NCBI GenBank assembly: GCA_005877855.1
Contig: VBOF01000003.1
Coordinates: 1-19,147, forward strand
Reading direction: 5' to 3'
Source of the DNA: Nitrospirota bacterium
GTDB taxonomy: Bacteria > Nitrospirota > Nitrospiria > Nitrospirales > NS-4
Length of the DNA: 19,147 nucleotides
This document shows, in pieces, positions 1-7,844 of the stretch. The notes below the pieces were generated by a model that was not told where the DNA came from, searched no databases, and saw only the letters and a program-made list of their open reading frames with translations. How positions within the stretch are numbered: the stretch's first letter is position 1; each line of letters starts with the position of its first letter. The translations under genes and the position numbers were made by a program.

Positions 1-1334
1 CCCTCCTGTATCTGAGCCCCATCCTGACCGCGGGCGTCTTGCGTTGGAAGACGGGGCTAGCCGCACCGGCCGGAGTCAACTATCGCGGGAGGGGGCCCCG
101 CGTCTCCACCCGCAAAGCGGGTACCCGGCCCTCCGGTACCCACCCGACCCAACCCACGCTCGTCGGGTTTAGCCTCCTGTACCTCGTCGTGTTCGCACTG
201 GCCGTGCAATTCAGCGACTTCAGGGAGGCCAGGTACTACGTGCCCGCCTATCCCTTCCTGTTCTTGTTCGTCGCCTACTCGCTGGTGCGCTGTCAGGACC
301 TGGTCCCCCGTGTCCAGCGGCAGATCCAGACCGTCTTTCTGGCCAGCGTGGTCGTGTTAGGACTGGGAGCGCACGCGCCACTGTTCTCCTTAGACCGGCC
401 AGGCTATGCCCTCTCCGCCAAGGGCTATTCCTACGCCTTCCTGCCATGGATCTATTGGGAGACTCACGCACCGGCGGGCGCGGGGCGGGGCGATCGCGAG
501 TTCCTCCTCGAAGTGGTGCAGCGGCCCTTCCTCTCCGATATTCTCCCCAAACTATCTGGCGAAGATCAACGGGACCTTTCCCGTGCGATCGCGCCGCTGC
601 TCGCCAGGGCGGTCCCGTTGAACGGACATGCGGAGGACTTCGCCCGGATCGAGCGGTTGGTTCCTCCCGATTTCGACAAACACTTCTACTATCGGTTGGG
701 AAGGGAGGCTGTGCGCCGGCATCGCAGCGAGTTGCCCAAGGCGGTGGCGGCGGTGGAGTTTGTCCGTCACCGCTCGCCCACGGCGCATCACCTCGCCTTG
801 GTCGGCATCTACCGCTCTTGGCCCAACCTTGCTTCCCTCGACGTGAGCCCTGAAGCGCTCGCCAACGCACCGGCCGACGTGACTCCCGAAGGGTTCCCGC
901 ATTACTGGCGCGCCGTTGGCCATCTGGCGGGCCGGTACTGGTACGAGAAGGATCAATCCCTGAGCCGTCTCAACGCCCAGCTGCAAGTGTTCGTGCCAGG
1001 GCTCGATCCGTCGGTGCAGCGATTTGTCCTCCAAGGCATCGGGCAAGCCCTGTTTGCTACTCTCAGTGCGGATGATTGGGTCCTGGCTGCCGAGCTGGAG
1101 CGCTTCCCCCACGCCTATCAAGACGGCCTCATGGAGGGCTGGGGGATGGCACTGGGCGAAGACGCGCTCTTTTCCCCATATCTCTGGGAAGGTCATGAGA
1201 GACTATTGTGGAGAGCAGCGACGAAGGGCTTCTCAGCGAAGAGTCTCGTGTCCATTCAGCGGGGGAAAGCGCAATTTGAGGCGCTCTTCGAGGGCCCGGC
1301 CACGCACGCGCTGGCGCCGCTTCTACGCCCATGA
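1..1334 (+). CDS. GT39-like membrane glycosyltransferase with soluble C-terminal domain, tandem copy 1 (5' end outside window)
   Basis: The frame is open from the left edge (first full codon at base 3) and matches the middle and end of the complete copies, so the start lies upstream. The visible part has the last membrane segments (around LVGFSLLYLVVFALAVQFSD and YYVPAYPFLFLFVAYSL) and then the whole soluble helical domain from about base 470. GT-C enzymes of this kind move a sugar from a lipid-phosphate carrier on the outer face of the inner membrane. That role is inferred from the paralogs, because the catalytic first loop is not in the window. Relative to the other copies, the linker after APAG carries about 21 extra codons (around bases 76-141) made of GC-rich inverted repeats. 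The stop overlaps the next start as ATGA. It ends in GKAQFEALFEGPA, a tail shared by all complete copies. Confidence 0.75.
   Translation, partial: LLYLSPILTAGVLRWKTGLAAPAGVNYRGRGPRVSTRKAGTRPSGTHPTQPTLVGFSLLYLVVFALAVQFSDFREARYYVPAYPFLFLFVAYSLVRCQDLVPRVQRQIQTVFLASVVVLGLGAHAPLFSLDRPGYALSAKGYSYAFLPWIYWETHAPAGAGRGDREFLLEVVQRPFLSDILPKLSGEDQRDLSRAIAPLLARAVPLNGHAEDFARIERLVPPDFDKHFYYRLGREAVRRHRSELPKAVAAVEFVRHRSPTAHHLALVGIYRSWPNLASLDVSPEALANAPADVTPEGFPHYWRAVGHLAGRYWYEKDQSLSRLNAQLQVFVPGLDPSVQRFVLQGIGQALFATLSADDWVLAAELERFPHAYQDGLMEGWGMALGEDALFSPYLWEGHERLLWRAATKGFSAKSLVSIQRGKAQFEALFEGPATHALAPLLRP
108..141. repeat. Palindromic in-frame insertion in copy 1
   Basis: Two overlapping inverted repeats occur here: ACCCGC/GCGGGT (108-113 with 117-122, 3-base loop) and GGGTACC/GGTACCC (119-125 with 135-141). 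They lie in a stretch of about 63 bases absent from the same linker in copies 2-5. The insert keeps the reading frame. Confidence 0.55.
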
Positions 1335-3556
1335 TGGTGTCGTCAGGCAACGTGCCAGTGAGTACGGGAGGGGCGCGTCGGGTACCCGTTGCTCCCCCAA
1401 ATGCAACGGGTGATGGGCCTCCGCTTGCCATAACGGGGTCTCTGAGCGGATTCCTGCTGCTGTTCGTCGCGAGCCGTCTCCTGTACCTCGTGCTGATCGA
1501 TCCAAGCCATCTGTCCCCCGACCTAGACGACGAACTGCACGTGGGTACCATGGCTCACGAACTCGTCACGGGCCCCACACTACCCTTCACCGAGTACCGC
1601 GTATCTAACTGGATGTTAGGAACTTTGGTGATGGGGACCCTCGCCGCCGGCTTCTTCCTGCTGTTCGGGCCGACCCTGTTCGCCCTGAAGCTTGCGCCGC
1701 TGTTGGTGTCCACGCTCACGCTGGTCTTCTGGTACCGGACCATCCAGCGATATGCCGGCGAGCGAGTGGCAGGCTACTTCGGCCTGCTCTTCTGTTTCTC
1801 GCCCCCGCTGTTGACCGCCTACTCCGTGGCCGCCCTCGGTGATCATTCACAATCGATCGTGTTCTCCGCGCTGACCGTGTTTCTCCTCTTCAGGATGCTC
1901 TCGGAGGAGAAGCCCTCGCGGGCGTATCCCGTCCTCCTGGGACTCACCGCGGGGTTCGGGCTCTGGTTCGCCTACATCTACGGGCTCACCCTCCTGGCCA
2001 CGCTAGGGTGTTGGCTCTGGCGCGACAAGGGGAAGTTTTGGCGACCGCGCGCGCTGTGGTTCGCGCTGGGCTTTGTCATAGGCTTTTCCCCCTGGATCCT
2101 CTTCAATATGCAGACTCACTTTGCCGGGCTCGTGATCTATGACAAGACTGTGTGGGAGCACTTCGGACGCGCCCATCTGTGGGACGGCTTGGCCCATCCC
2201 CGGAGCCTTGCCCCGGTCGAATTCCTCCGCACGATTGCATTCGATGATGATTGGACCTTGTACCGGCGGGCTGTGAACCTGCTCTACTCCCTCCTGTATC
2301 TTGTGCCCATCGTGACGGCGGGAATCTTGCATCTGAAGACTGTCCAGTCCGAACCGACTGGACCTAGCCCGACCGAACCCACGCTCGTCGCGTTTGGCAT
2401 GCTGTACCTCGTCGCGCTTACTCTGGCCGTGCAATTCAGCGATTTCAGGTATGCCAGGTACTACGTGCCCACCTATCCCTTCCTGTTCTTTCTCACGGCC
2501 TATTCGCTGGCCCGCTGTCAGGACCTGCTCCCGCGTGCCCGGGGGAAGATCCAGACCGTCTTTCTGGCCAGCGTGGTCGTGTTGGGATTGGGGACGCACG
2601 CGCCTCTATTGTCCCTGGACCAGCCGGGCTATGTCTTCTCCGCCAAGGGCTATACCTACGCCTTCCTACCAGAGCGCTATCTGGAGAATCACGCACTGGC
2701 AGGGAAGTACGATCGCGAGCTCCTCCTCGAAGTGGTGCAGCGGCCCTTCCTCTCCTCCATCCTGCCCAAACTGTCTGCTGACGATCAGGGAGAGCTGTCC
2801 CGTGCGCTTACGCGGATGCTCGCTCGCAAGGCCCCGTTGAACGGACAGGCCGAGGACTTCGCCCGGACCGAGCGGTTGGTCCCGCCCGGTTTCGACAAAC
2901 ACTTCTACTATCGATTGGGAAGGACGGCCGTGCGCTGGCATCGCAGCGAGTTGCCCAAGGCGGTGGCGGCGGTGGAGTTTGTCCGTCACCGCTCGGCCAC
3001 GGCGCATCACCTCGCCCTCATCGGGATCTATCGAGCTTGGCCCTGGTTTGCGGCCGTGGACAGCAGCCCTGAAGCGCTCGTCACTGCACCATCTCCCGTA
3101 GCTCCGGAGATGCAGGCGCATTACTGGCGCGCCCTTGGCCTTTTGGCGGGTCGGTACTGGTACGAGAAGGATCAATCCCTGAGCCGTCTCAACGCCCACC
3201 TGCAAGTGTTCGTGCCACGGCTCGATTCGTCGGTGCAGCGATTTGTCCTCCAAGGCGTCGGGCAAGTCCTGTTTACTTATCTCAGTGCCGATAATTGGGC
3301 CCTGACTGCCGAGCTGGAGCGCTTCCCCCCTGCCTATCAAGAGGGACTCTTGGAAGGCTGGGGGATGGCACTGGGCGAAGACGCGCTCTTTTCCCCATAT
3401 CCCTGGGAAGGTCATGAGAAACTATTGTGGAGGGCAGCGACGAAGGGCTTCACAGCCAGGAGCCTGGTGTCCATTCAGCAAGGGAAAGCGCAATTTGAGG
3501 CGCTCTTCAAGGGAGCGGCGGCGCGCGCGCTGGAGCCGCCATTAAACGAACGATGA
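1331..3556 (+). CDS. GT39/ArnT-like membrane glycosyltransferase, tandem copy 2 (741 aa)
   Basis: This is a complete copy. Residues 1-37 are a Pro/Gly-rich cytoplasmic leader. The first membrane segment is at about 40-57 and is followed by an outer-face loop with D64-L-D-D-E68. GT-C/PMT-type enzymes use an Asp/Glu pair in this loop for catalysis. Further hydrophobic segments lie near 95-135, 145-165, 172-190, 200-230, 241-260, 315-335, 350-368, 378-395 and 408-428. Residues of about 455-741 are soluble and helical, with Gly-rich motifs such as LQGVGQVLF and EGWGMALGED; I recognise no named family for this half. The ATG at 1331 overlaps the copy 1 stop as ATGA, suggesting translational coupling. 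The leader contains a 9-bp perfect inverted repeat at 1384-1411. A 79-nt stretch (3061-3139) is identical to copy 4. The sugar donor and acceptor cannot be told from sequence. Confidence 0.82.
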   Translation: MMVSSGNVPVSTGGARRVPVAPPNATGDGPPLAITGSLSGFLLLFVASRLLYLVLIDPSHLSPDLDDELHVGTMAHELVTGPTLPFTEYRVSNWMLGTLVMGTLAAGFFLLFGPTLFALKLAPLLVSTLTLVFWYRTIQRYAGERVAGYFGLLFCFSPPLLTAYSVAALGDHSQSIVFSALTVFLLFRMLSEEKPSRAYPVLLGLTAGFGLWFAYIYGLTLLATLGCWLWRDKGKFWRPRALWFALGFVIGFSPWILFNMQTHFAGLVIYDKTVWEHFGRAHLWDGLAHPRSLAPVEFLRTIAFDDDWTLYRRAVNLLYSLLYLVPIVTAGILHLKTVQSEPTGPSPTEPTLVAFGMLYLVALTLAVQFSDFRYARYYVPTYPFLFFLTAYSLARCQDLLPRARGKIQTVFLASVVVLGLGTHAPLLSLDQPGYVFSAKGYTYAFLPERYLENHALAGKYDRELLLEVVQRPFLSSILPKLSADDQGELSRALTRMLARKAPLNGQAEDFARTERLVPPGFDKHFYYRLGRTAVRWHRSELPKAVAAVEFVRHRSATAHHLALIGIYRAWPWFAAVDSSPEALVTAPSPVAPEMQAHYWRALGLLAGRYWYEKDQSLSRLNAHLQVFVPRLDSSVQRFVLQGVGQVLFTYLSADNWALTAELERFPPAYQEGLLEGWGMALGEDALFSPYPWEGHEKLLWRAATKGFTARSLVSIQQGKAQFEALFKGAAARALEPPLNER
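1384..1411. repeat. 9-bp inverted repeat in leader of copy 2
   Basis: ACCCGTTGC (1384-1392) and GCAACGGGT (1403-1411) form a perfect 9-bp stem with a 10-base loop. It sits about 55 bases inside the coding region, within leader codons that copy 4 lacks. Confidence 0.6.
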
Positions 3557-5703
3557 CGCCGTCAGGCAATACTCAAGCCGTGCACGGCAACGTGACCTCC
3601 CCTGCAGGTACGGGAGGGGCGCATCGGGTACCCGTTGCTCCCCCAAATGCAACGGGTGATGGGCCTCCGCCCGCCATAAGCGGGTCGCTGAGCGGATTCC
3701 TGCTGCTGTTCGTCGCGAGCCGTCTCCTGTACCTCGTGCTGATCGATCCAAGCCATCTGTCCCCCCTACTAGACGACGAACTGCACGTGGGCACCATGGC
3801 TCACGAACTCGTCACGGGCCCCACACTGCCCTTCACCGAGTACCGCGTATCTAACTACATGTTAGGAACTTTGGTGATGGGGACCCTCGCCGCCGGCTTC
3901 TTCCTGCTGTTCGGGCCGACCATCTTCGCCCTGAAGCTTGCTCCGCTCTTGGTGTTCACGCTCGCGCTGGCCATCTGGTATCAGACCATCCGGCACGCGG
4001 CCGGCGCACGGGTGGCAGGGTACTTCGCCCTCCTGTTCTGTTTCTCGCCCCCGGTGTTCACCGCATACTCCACAGCCACGCCCAACTGTCATGGGGAATC
4101 TCTCCTGTTCTCTGCACTGACCGTGTTTCTCCTCTTCAGAATGTTCTCTGAAGAGAAGCCCTCGCCGGCGTTCCCTGTGCTCCTGGGCCTCACGGCGGGG
4201 GTCGGGCTTTGGTTCAACTACATCTACGGGCTCACTCTCGTGGCCCTGCTCGGATCTTGGGTCTGGTACGACAAGAGGATACTCCGACTACCGCAAGTGC
4301 TGTGGTTCACGCTGAGCTTTGTCGTGAGCTTTTCCCCCTGGATCGTCTTCAATATGCAGACTCACTTTGCCGGGTTTGTGATCTATGACAAGACCGTGTG
4401 GGAGCACTTCGGACTCGCGCATCTGTGGGACGGCTTGGCCCATCCCCAGAGACTCGCCCCGATTGTATTCCTCCGCGCGATTGCATTCGGTCATGATTGG
4501 GACCTGTATCGTCGGGCCGTGAGCCTGCTCTACTCCCTCCTGTATCTGGGCCCGATCCTGACCGCGGGCTTCTTGCGGCTGAAGATGGGGCGATCCGCAC
4601 CAGCCGGACCAAGCCCGACCCAACCCACGCTCGTGGGGTTTAGCCTCCTGTACCTCGGTGTGTTCGCCCTGGCCGTGCAATTCAGCGATTTCAGGTTCAC
4701 CCACTACCACGTGCCGGCCTACCCCTTCCTGTTCTTTCTCACAGCCTATTCGCTCGCCCGCTGTCAGGATGCGTTCCCGAATGTCCAGAAGAAGATCCAG
4801 ATCATCTTCTTGCCATTGTACTACTCGTTCAATCACGCACCGCCGGGCTCGGGGAAGGGCGATCGCGAGTTCCTCCTCGAAATGGTGCAGCGGCCCTTCC
4901 TCTCCGACATCCTCCCCAAACTGTCCGGCGACGATCAGCAGGAGCTGTCCCGTACGCTTGCGGTGATGCTCGCCCGCAAGGCTCCGTTGAACGGACAGGC
5001 TGAGGACTTCGCACGGATCGAGCGGTTGGTTCCTCCCGGGTTCGATAGATATTTCTACTATCGGTTGGGAAAGACGGCTGTGGTCCGGCATCGCAACGAG
5101 TTGCCCAATGCGGTGGCGGCGGTGAAGTTTGTCCGTCACCGCTCGCCCACGGCGCATCACCTCGCCTTGGTCGGCATCTACCGATCTTGGCCCAATCTTG
5201 CCTACCTTGACGCGAGCCCTGAAGCGCTCCTCAACGCACCAGCCGGCGTGACCCCCGAAGTGTCTCCGCATTACTGGCGGGCCCTTGGCCTCTTGGCGGG
5301 CCGGTACTGGTACGAGAAGGATCAATCCCTGAGCCGTCTCAGCGCCCACCTGCAAGTGTTCGTGCCACGACTTGATCCTTCAGTGCAGCGATATGTCCTG
5401 CAAGGCGTCGGGCAAGTCCTGTTTGCTTCTCTCAGTGCTGATGATTGGGACCTGGCTGCCGAGTTGGAGCGCTTCCCCCACGCCTATCAAGACGGCCTCA
5501 TGGAGGGCTGGGGGATGGCACTGGGCGAAGACGAGGTCTTTTCCCCACATCCCTGGAGAGGCCAGGAGAGTCTATCCTGGATCGTCTCAACGAAGGGCTT
5601 CTCAGCGAGGAGCCTGGTGTCCATCCGTCAGGGGAAAGCGCAATTTGAGGCGCTCTTCGAGGGACCAGCCTCAAAGTCGCTGGAGCCCTCTCCACGTCCA
5701 TGA
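3553..5703 (+). CDS. GT39/ArnT-like membrane glycosyltransferase, tandem copy 3 (716 aa)
   Basis: This is a complete copy starting at the ATGA overlap with copy 2. The leader is longer than in copy 2 (GFLLLF begins at residue 48 instead of 40). Most of the first 330 bases are nearly identical to copy 2, including the inverted repeat at 3630-3657. The outer-loop acidic motif is kept (D74-D-E76). The clear oddity is an in-frame deletion of about 34 codons near base 4812: VFL(A)SVVVLGLG...YAFLPW in the other copies is reduced to IIFLPLYYSF. This removes the last membrane segment before the soluble C-terminal domain, so topology or function of the C-terminal half may differ. The segment RCQDAFPNVQK is shared with copy 5, not with copies 1 and 4. 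The family assignment is solid at the level of a GT-C membrane protein. The substrate is unknown. Confidence 0.8.
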   Translation: MTPSGNTQAVHGNVTSPAGTGGAHRVPVAPPNATGDGPPPAISGSLSGFLLLFVASRLLYLVLIDPSHLSPLLDDELHVGTMAHELVTGPTLPFTEYRVSNYMLGTLVMGTLAAGFFLLFGPTIFALKLAPLLVFTLALAIWYQTIRHAAGARVAGYFALLFCFSPPVFTAYSTATPNCHGESLLFSALTVFLLFRMFSEEKPSPAFPVLLGLTAGVGLWFNYIYGLTLVALLGSWVWYDKRILRLPQVLWFTLSFVVSFSPWIVFNMQTHFAGFVIYDKTVWEHFGLAHLWDGLAHPQRLAPIVFLRAIAFGHDWDLYRRAVSLLYSLLYLGPILTAGFLRLKMGRSAPAGPSPTQPTLVGFSLLYLGVFALAVQFSDFRFTHYHVPAYPFLFFLTAYSLARCQDAFPNVQKKIQIIFLPLYYSFNHAPPGSGKGDREFLLEMVQRPFLSDILPKLSGDDQQELSRTLAVMLARKAPLNGQAEDFARIERLVPPGFDRYFYYRLGKTAVVRHRNELPNAVAAVKFVRHRSPTAHHLALVGIYRSWPNLAYLDASPEALLNAPAGVTPEVSPHYWRALGLLAGRYWYEKDQSLSRLSAHLQVFVPRLDPSVQRYVLQGVGQVLFASLSADDWDLAAELERFPHAYQDGLMEGWGMALGEDEVFSPHPWRGQESLSWIVSTKGFSARSLVSIRQGKAQFEALFEGPASKSLEPSPRP
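3630..3657. repeat. 9-bp inverted repeat in leader of copy 3
   Basis: The stem and loop are the same as at 1384-1411 in copy 2 (ACCCGTTGC and GCAACGGGT around a 10-base loop), again inside the extra leader codons. The two copies share this whole leader block. Confidence 0.6.
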
Positions 5704-7844
5704 TGATGCCGTCAGGCAATACCCGCGCTGCGCTCGGCGGATTCCTGCTGCTGTTCGTTGCGAGTCGTCTCCTGTACTTAGTGCTGATCGATCCACCCCA
5801 CCTTTTCCCCTACGCAGGCCAAGAATCGTACCGGGGCACGATCGCTCAAGAACTCATCACGGGCCCCACACTGCCCTTCACCGAATACCGCGCGAATAAC
5901 CATTCGTTAGGCTCGTTGGTGATCGGGGGCATCGCCGCCGGCTTCTTCCTGCTGTTCGGGCCGACCCTGTTCGCACTGAAGCTCGCTCCGCTCTTGGTGT
6001 TCACGCTCACGCTGGTCTTCTGGTACTGGACCATCCAGCGCGCGGCCGGTGAGCGGGTGGCATGGTACTTTGCCATGCTCTTCTGTTTCTCTCCGCCGCT
6101 GTTTACTGACTACTCCGTGACCGCCATGGGGTTTCATTCTGAATCGATCGTGTTCTCTGCGCTGACGGTGTTTCTCCTCCTCAAAATGTTGTCGGAGGAG
6201 AAGCCCTCGCTGGGGTTTCCCCTGCTCCTGGGACTCACCGCGGGGCTCGGGCTCTGGTTCAACTACATCTACGGGCTGACCCTCCTGGCCCTGCTGGGGT
6301 TTTGGTTCTGGCATGACAAGGGGAGGTTTTGGCGGCCGCGCGCGCTGTGGTTCGCGCTGGGCTTTCTCGTGGGCTTTTCCCCCTGGATCCTCATCAATGT
6401 GCAGACTCACTTTGCCGGGCTCGTGATCTATGACATGAACGTGTGGGAGCACTTCAGATTTGCCTATCTGTGGGACGGTTTGACCCATCCCCGGAGACTC
6501 GCCCCGGTTGAATTCCTCGCCTCTCTTGCGCCCGATGATAATCGGGATCTGTACCGACGGGCAGTGAACCTGCTCTACTCTCTCCTGTATCTTGGCCCCA
6601 TCCTGACCGCCGGCGTCTTGCACCTAAAGACGGTCAGCTCCGAACCGACCGGACCTAGCCCGACCCATCCCACGCTCGTCGGGTTTAGCCTCCTGTACCT
6701 CGTCCTGTTTACCCTGGCCGTGCAATTCAGCGACCTTAGGGAGGCCAGGTACTACGTGCCGGCCTATCCCTTCCTGTTCTTGTTCGTCGCCTACTCGCTG
6801 GTGCGTTGTGAGGATCTGGTCCCCCGTGTCCAGCGGCAGATCCAGACCGTCTTCCTCGCCAGCGTGGTCTTGTTGGGGCTGGGGACGCACGCGCCCCTAT
6901 TGTCCCTGGACCGGCTGGGCTATGCCCTCAACACCAAGGGCTATACTTACGCCTACCTGCCATGGACCTATTGGTACACTCACGCACCGGCAGGCTCGGG
7001 CAATCGCGCGTTCTTCCTCAAAGTGGCGCAGCAGCCCTTCCTCTCCGACATCCTCCACAAACTGTCTGCCGACGATCAGCGAGAGCTGTCCCGTGAGATC
7101 GCGCTGCTGCTCGGCGACGCAGCCCCGTTAAACGGACAGGCCGAGGAATTCTCCCGGTTCGAGCGGTTGGTTCCGCCCGAGTACGACAGATATTTCTACT
7201 ATCCGGTGGGAGGGACAGCCATGGCCCGGCATGCCAACGAGCTGCCCAAGGCGGTCGCGGCTGTGGAATTTGTGCGTCACCGCTCGGCCACGGCGCATCA
7301 CCTGGCCTTGGTCGGCATCTACCGGCTGTGGCCGCTGGGCGCTGCCTTGCCCAGCAGCCCTGAAGCGCTCGTCACTGCACCATCTCCCGTAGCTCCGGAG
7401 ATGCAGGCGCATTACTGGCGCGCCCTTGGCTATTTCGCGGGCCGGTATTGGTACGAAAAGGATCCCTCGCTAAGCCGTCTCAATTCCCACTTGCAGGTGT
7501 TCGTGCCACGACTTGATCCTTCAGTGCAGAAATATTTCCTCCAAGGCGTCGGGGAACTCCTGTTTATGCACCTCAGTAATGCTCCTTGGGTCCTGCCTGC
7601 CGAGCTGGAGCGCTTCCCCCAGGTCTATCAAGAGGGCCTTCTGGAAGGCTGGGGGATGGAACTAGGGGAGTTCGAGCTCGTTTCCCGATTTCCCTCGCAC
7701 GGTCAGGAGAGTCCATTGTGGGTAGCATCGACGAAGGGCTTCTCAGCCAGGAGCCTCATGTCCATTCGTCAGGGAAAAGCCCAATTTGAGGCGCTCTTCG
7801 AAGGACCCGCCCCAAGCGCACTGCAGCCTCCGGTAAGCCAATGA
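5700..7844 (+). CDS. GT39/ArnT-like membrane glycosyltransferase, tandem copy 4 (714 aa)
   Basis: This is a complete copy, translationally overlapped at both ends (ATGA at 5700 and 7841). It has the shortest leader: the first membrane segment begins at residue 14, without the Pro-rich insert of copies 2 and 3. The outer-loop motif reads P37-YAGQ-E42, so the DDE of copies 2 and 3 is lost and only the Glu remains. If that Asp is catalytic, as in PMT-type enzymes, this copy may be inactive or altered. The remaining membrane segments and the C-terminal helical domain are intact, with QGVGELLF and EGWGMELGE. The region 7352-7430 is identical to copy 2. The segment around LVRCEDLVPRVQRQIQTVFL instead matches copy 1. 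These shared tracts indicate recombination among copies. Confidence 0.8.
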   Translation: MMMPSGNTRAALGGFLLLFVASRLLYLVLIDPPHLFPYAGQESYRGTIAQELITGPTLPFTEYRANNHSLGSLVIGGIAAGFFLLFGPTLFALKLAPLLVFTLTLVFWYWTIQRAAGERVAWYFAMLFCFSPPLFTDYSVTAMGFHSESIVFSALTVFLLLKMLSEEKPSLGFPLLLGLTAGLGLWFNYIYGLTLLALLGFWFWHDKGRFWRPRALWFALGFLVGFSPWILINVQTHFAGLVIYDMNVWEHFRFAYLWDGLTHPRRLAPVEFLASLAPDDNRDLYRRAVNLLYSLLYLGPILTAGVLHLKTVSSEPTGPSPTHPTLVGFSLLYLVLFTLAVQFSDLREARYYVPAYPFLFLFVAYSLVRCEDLVPRVQRQIQTVFLASVVLLGLGTHAPLLSLDRLGYALNTKGYTYAYLPWTYWYTHAPAGSGNRAFFLKVAQQPFLSDILHKLSADDQRELSREIALLLGDAAPLNGQAEEFSRFERLVPPEYDRYFYYPVGGTAMARHANELPKAVAAVEFVRHRSATAHHLALVGIYRLWPLGAALPSSPEALVTAPSPVAPEMQAHYWRALGYFAGRYWYEKDPSLSRLNSHLQVFVPRLDPSVQKYFLQGVGELLFMHLSNAPWVLPAELERFPQVYQEGLLEGWGMELGEFELVSRFPSHGQESPLWVASTKGFSARSLMSIRQGKAQFEALFEGPAPSALQPPVSQ

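Noticed and set aside
4288..5355. Minus-strand open frame of 355 codons across tandem copy 3
   Set aside because: It is a shadow of the coding frame, and similar shadows recur in each copy at the same place because the copies are related.
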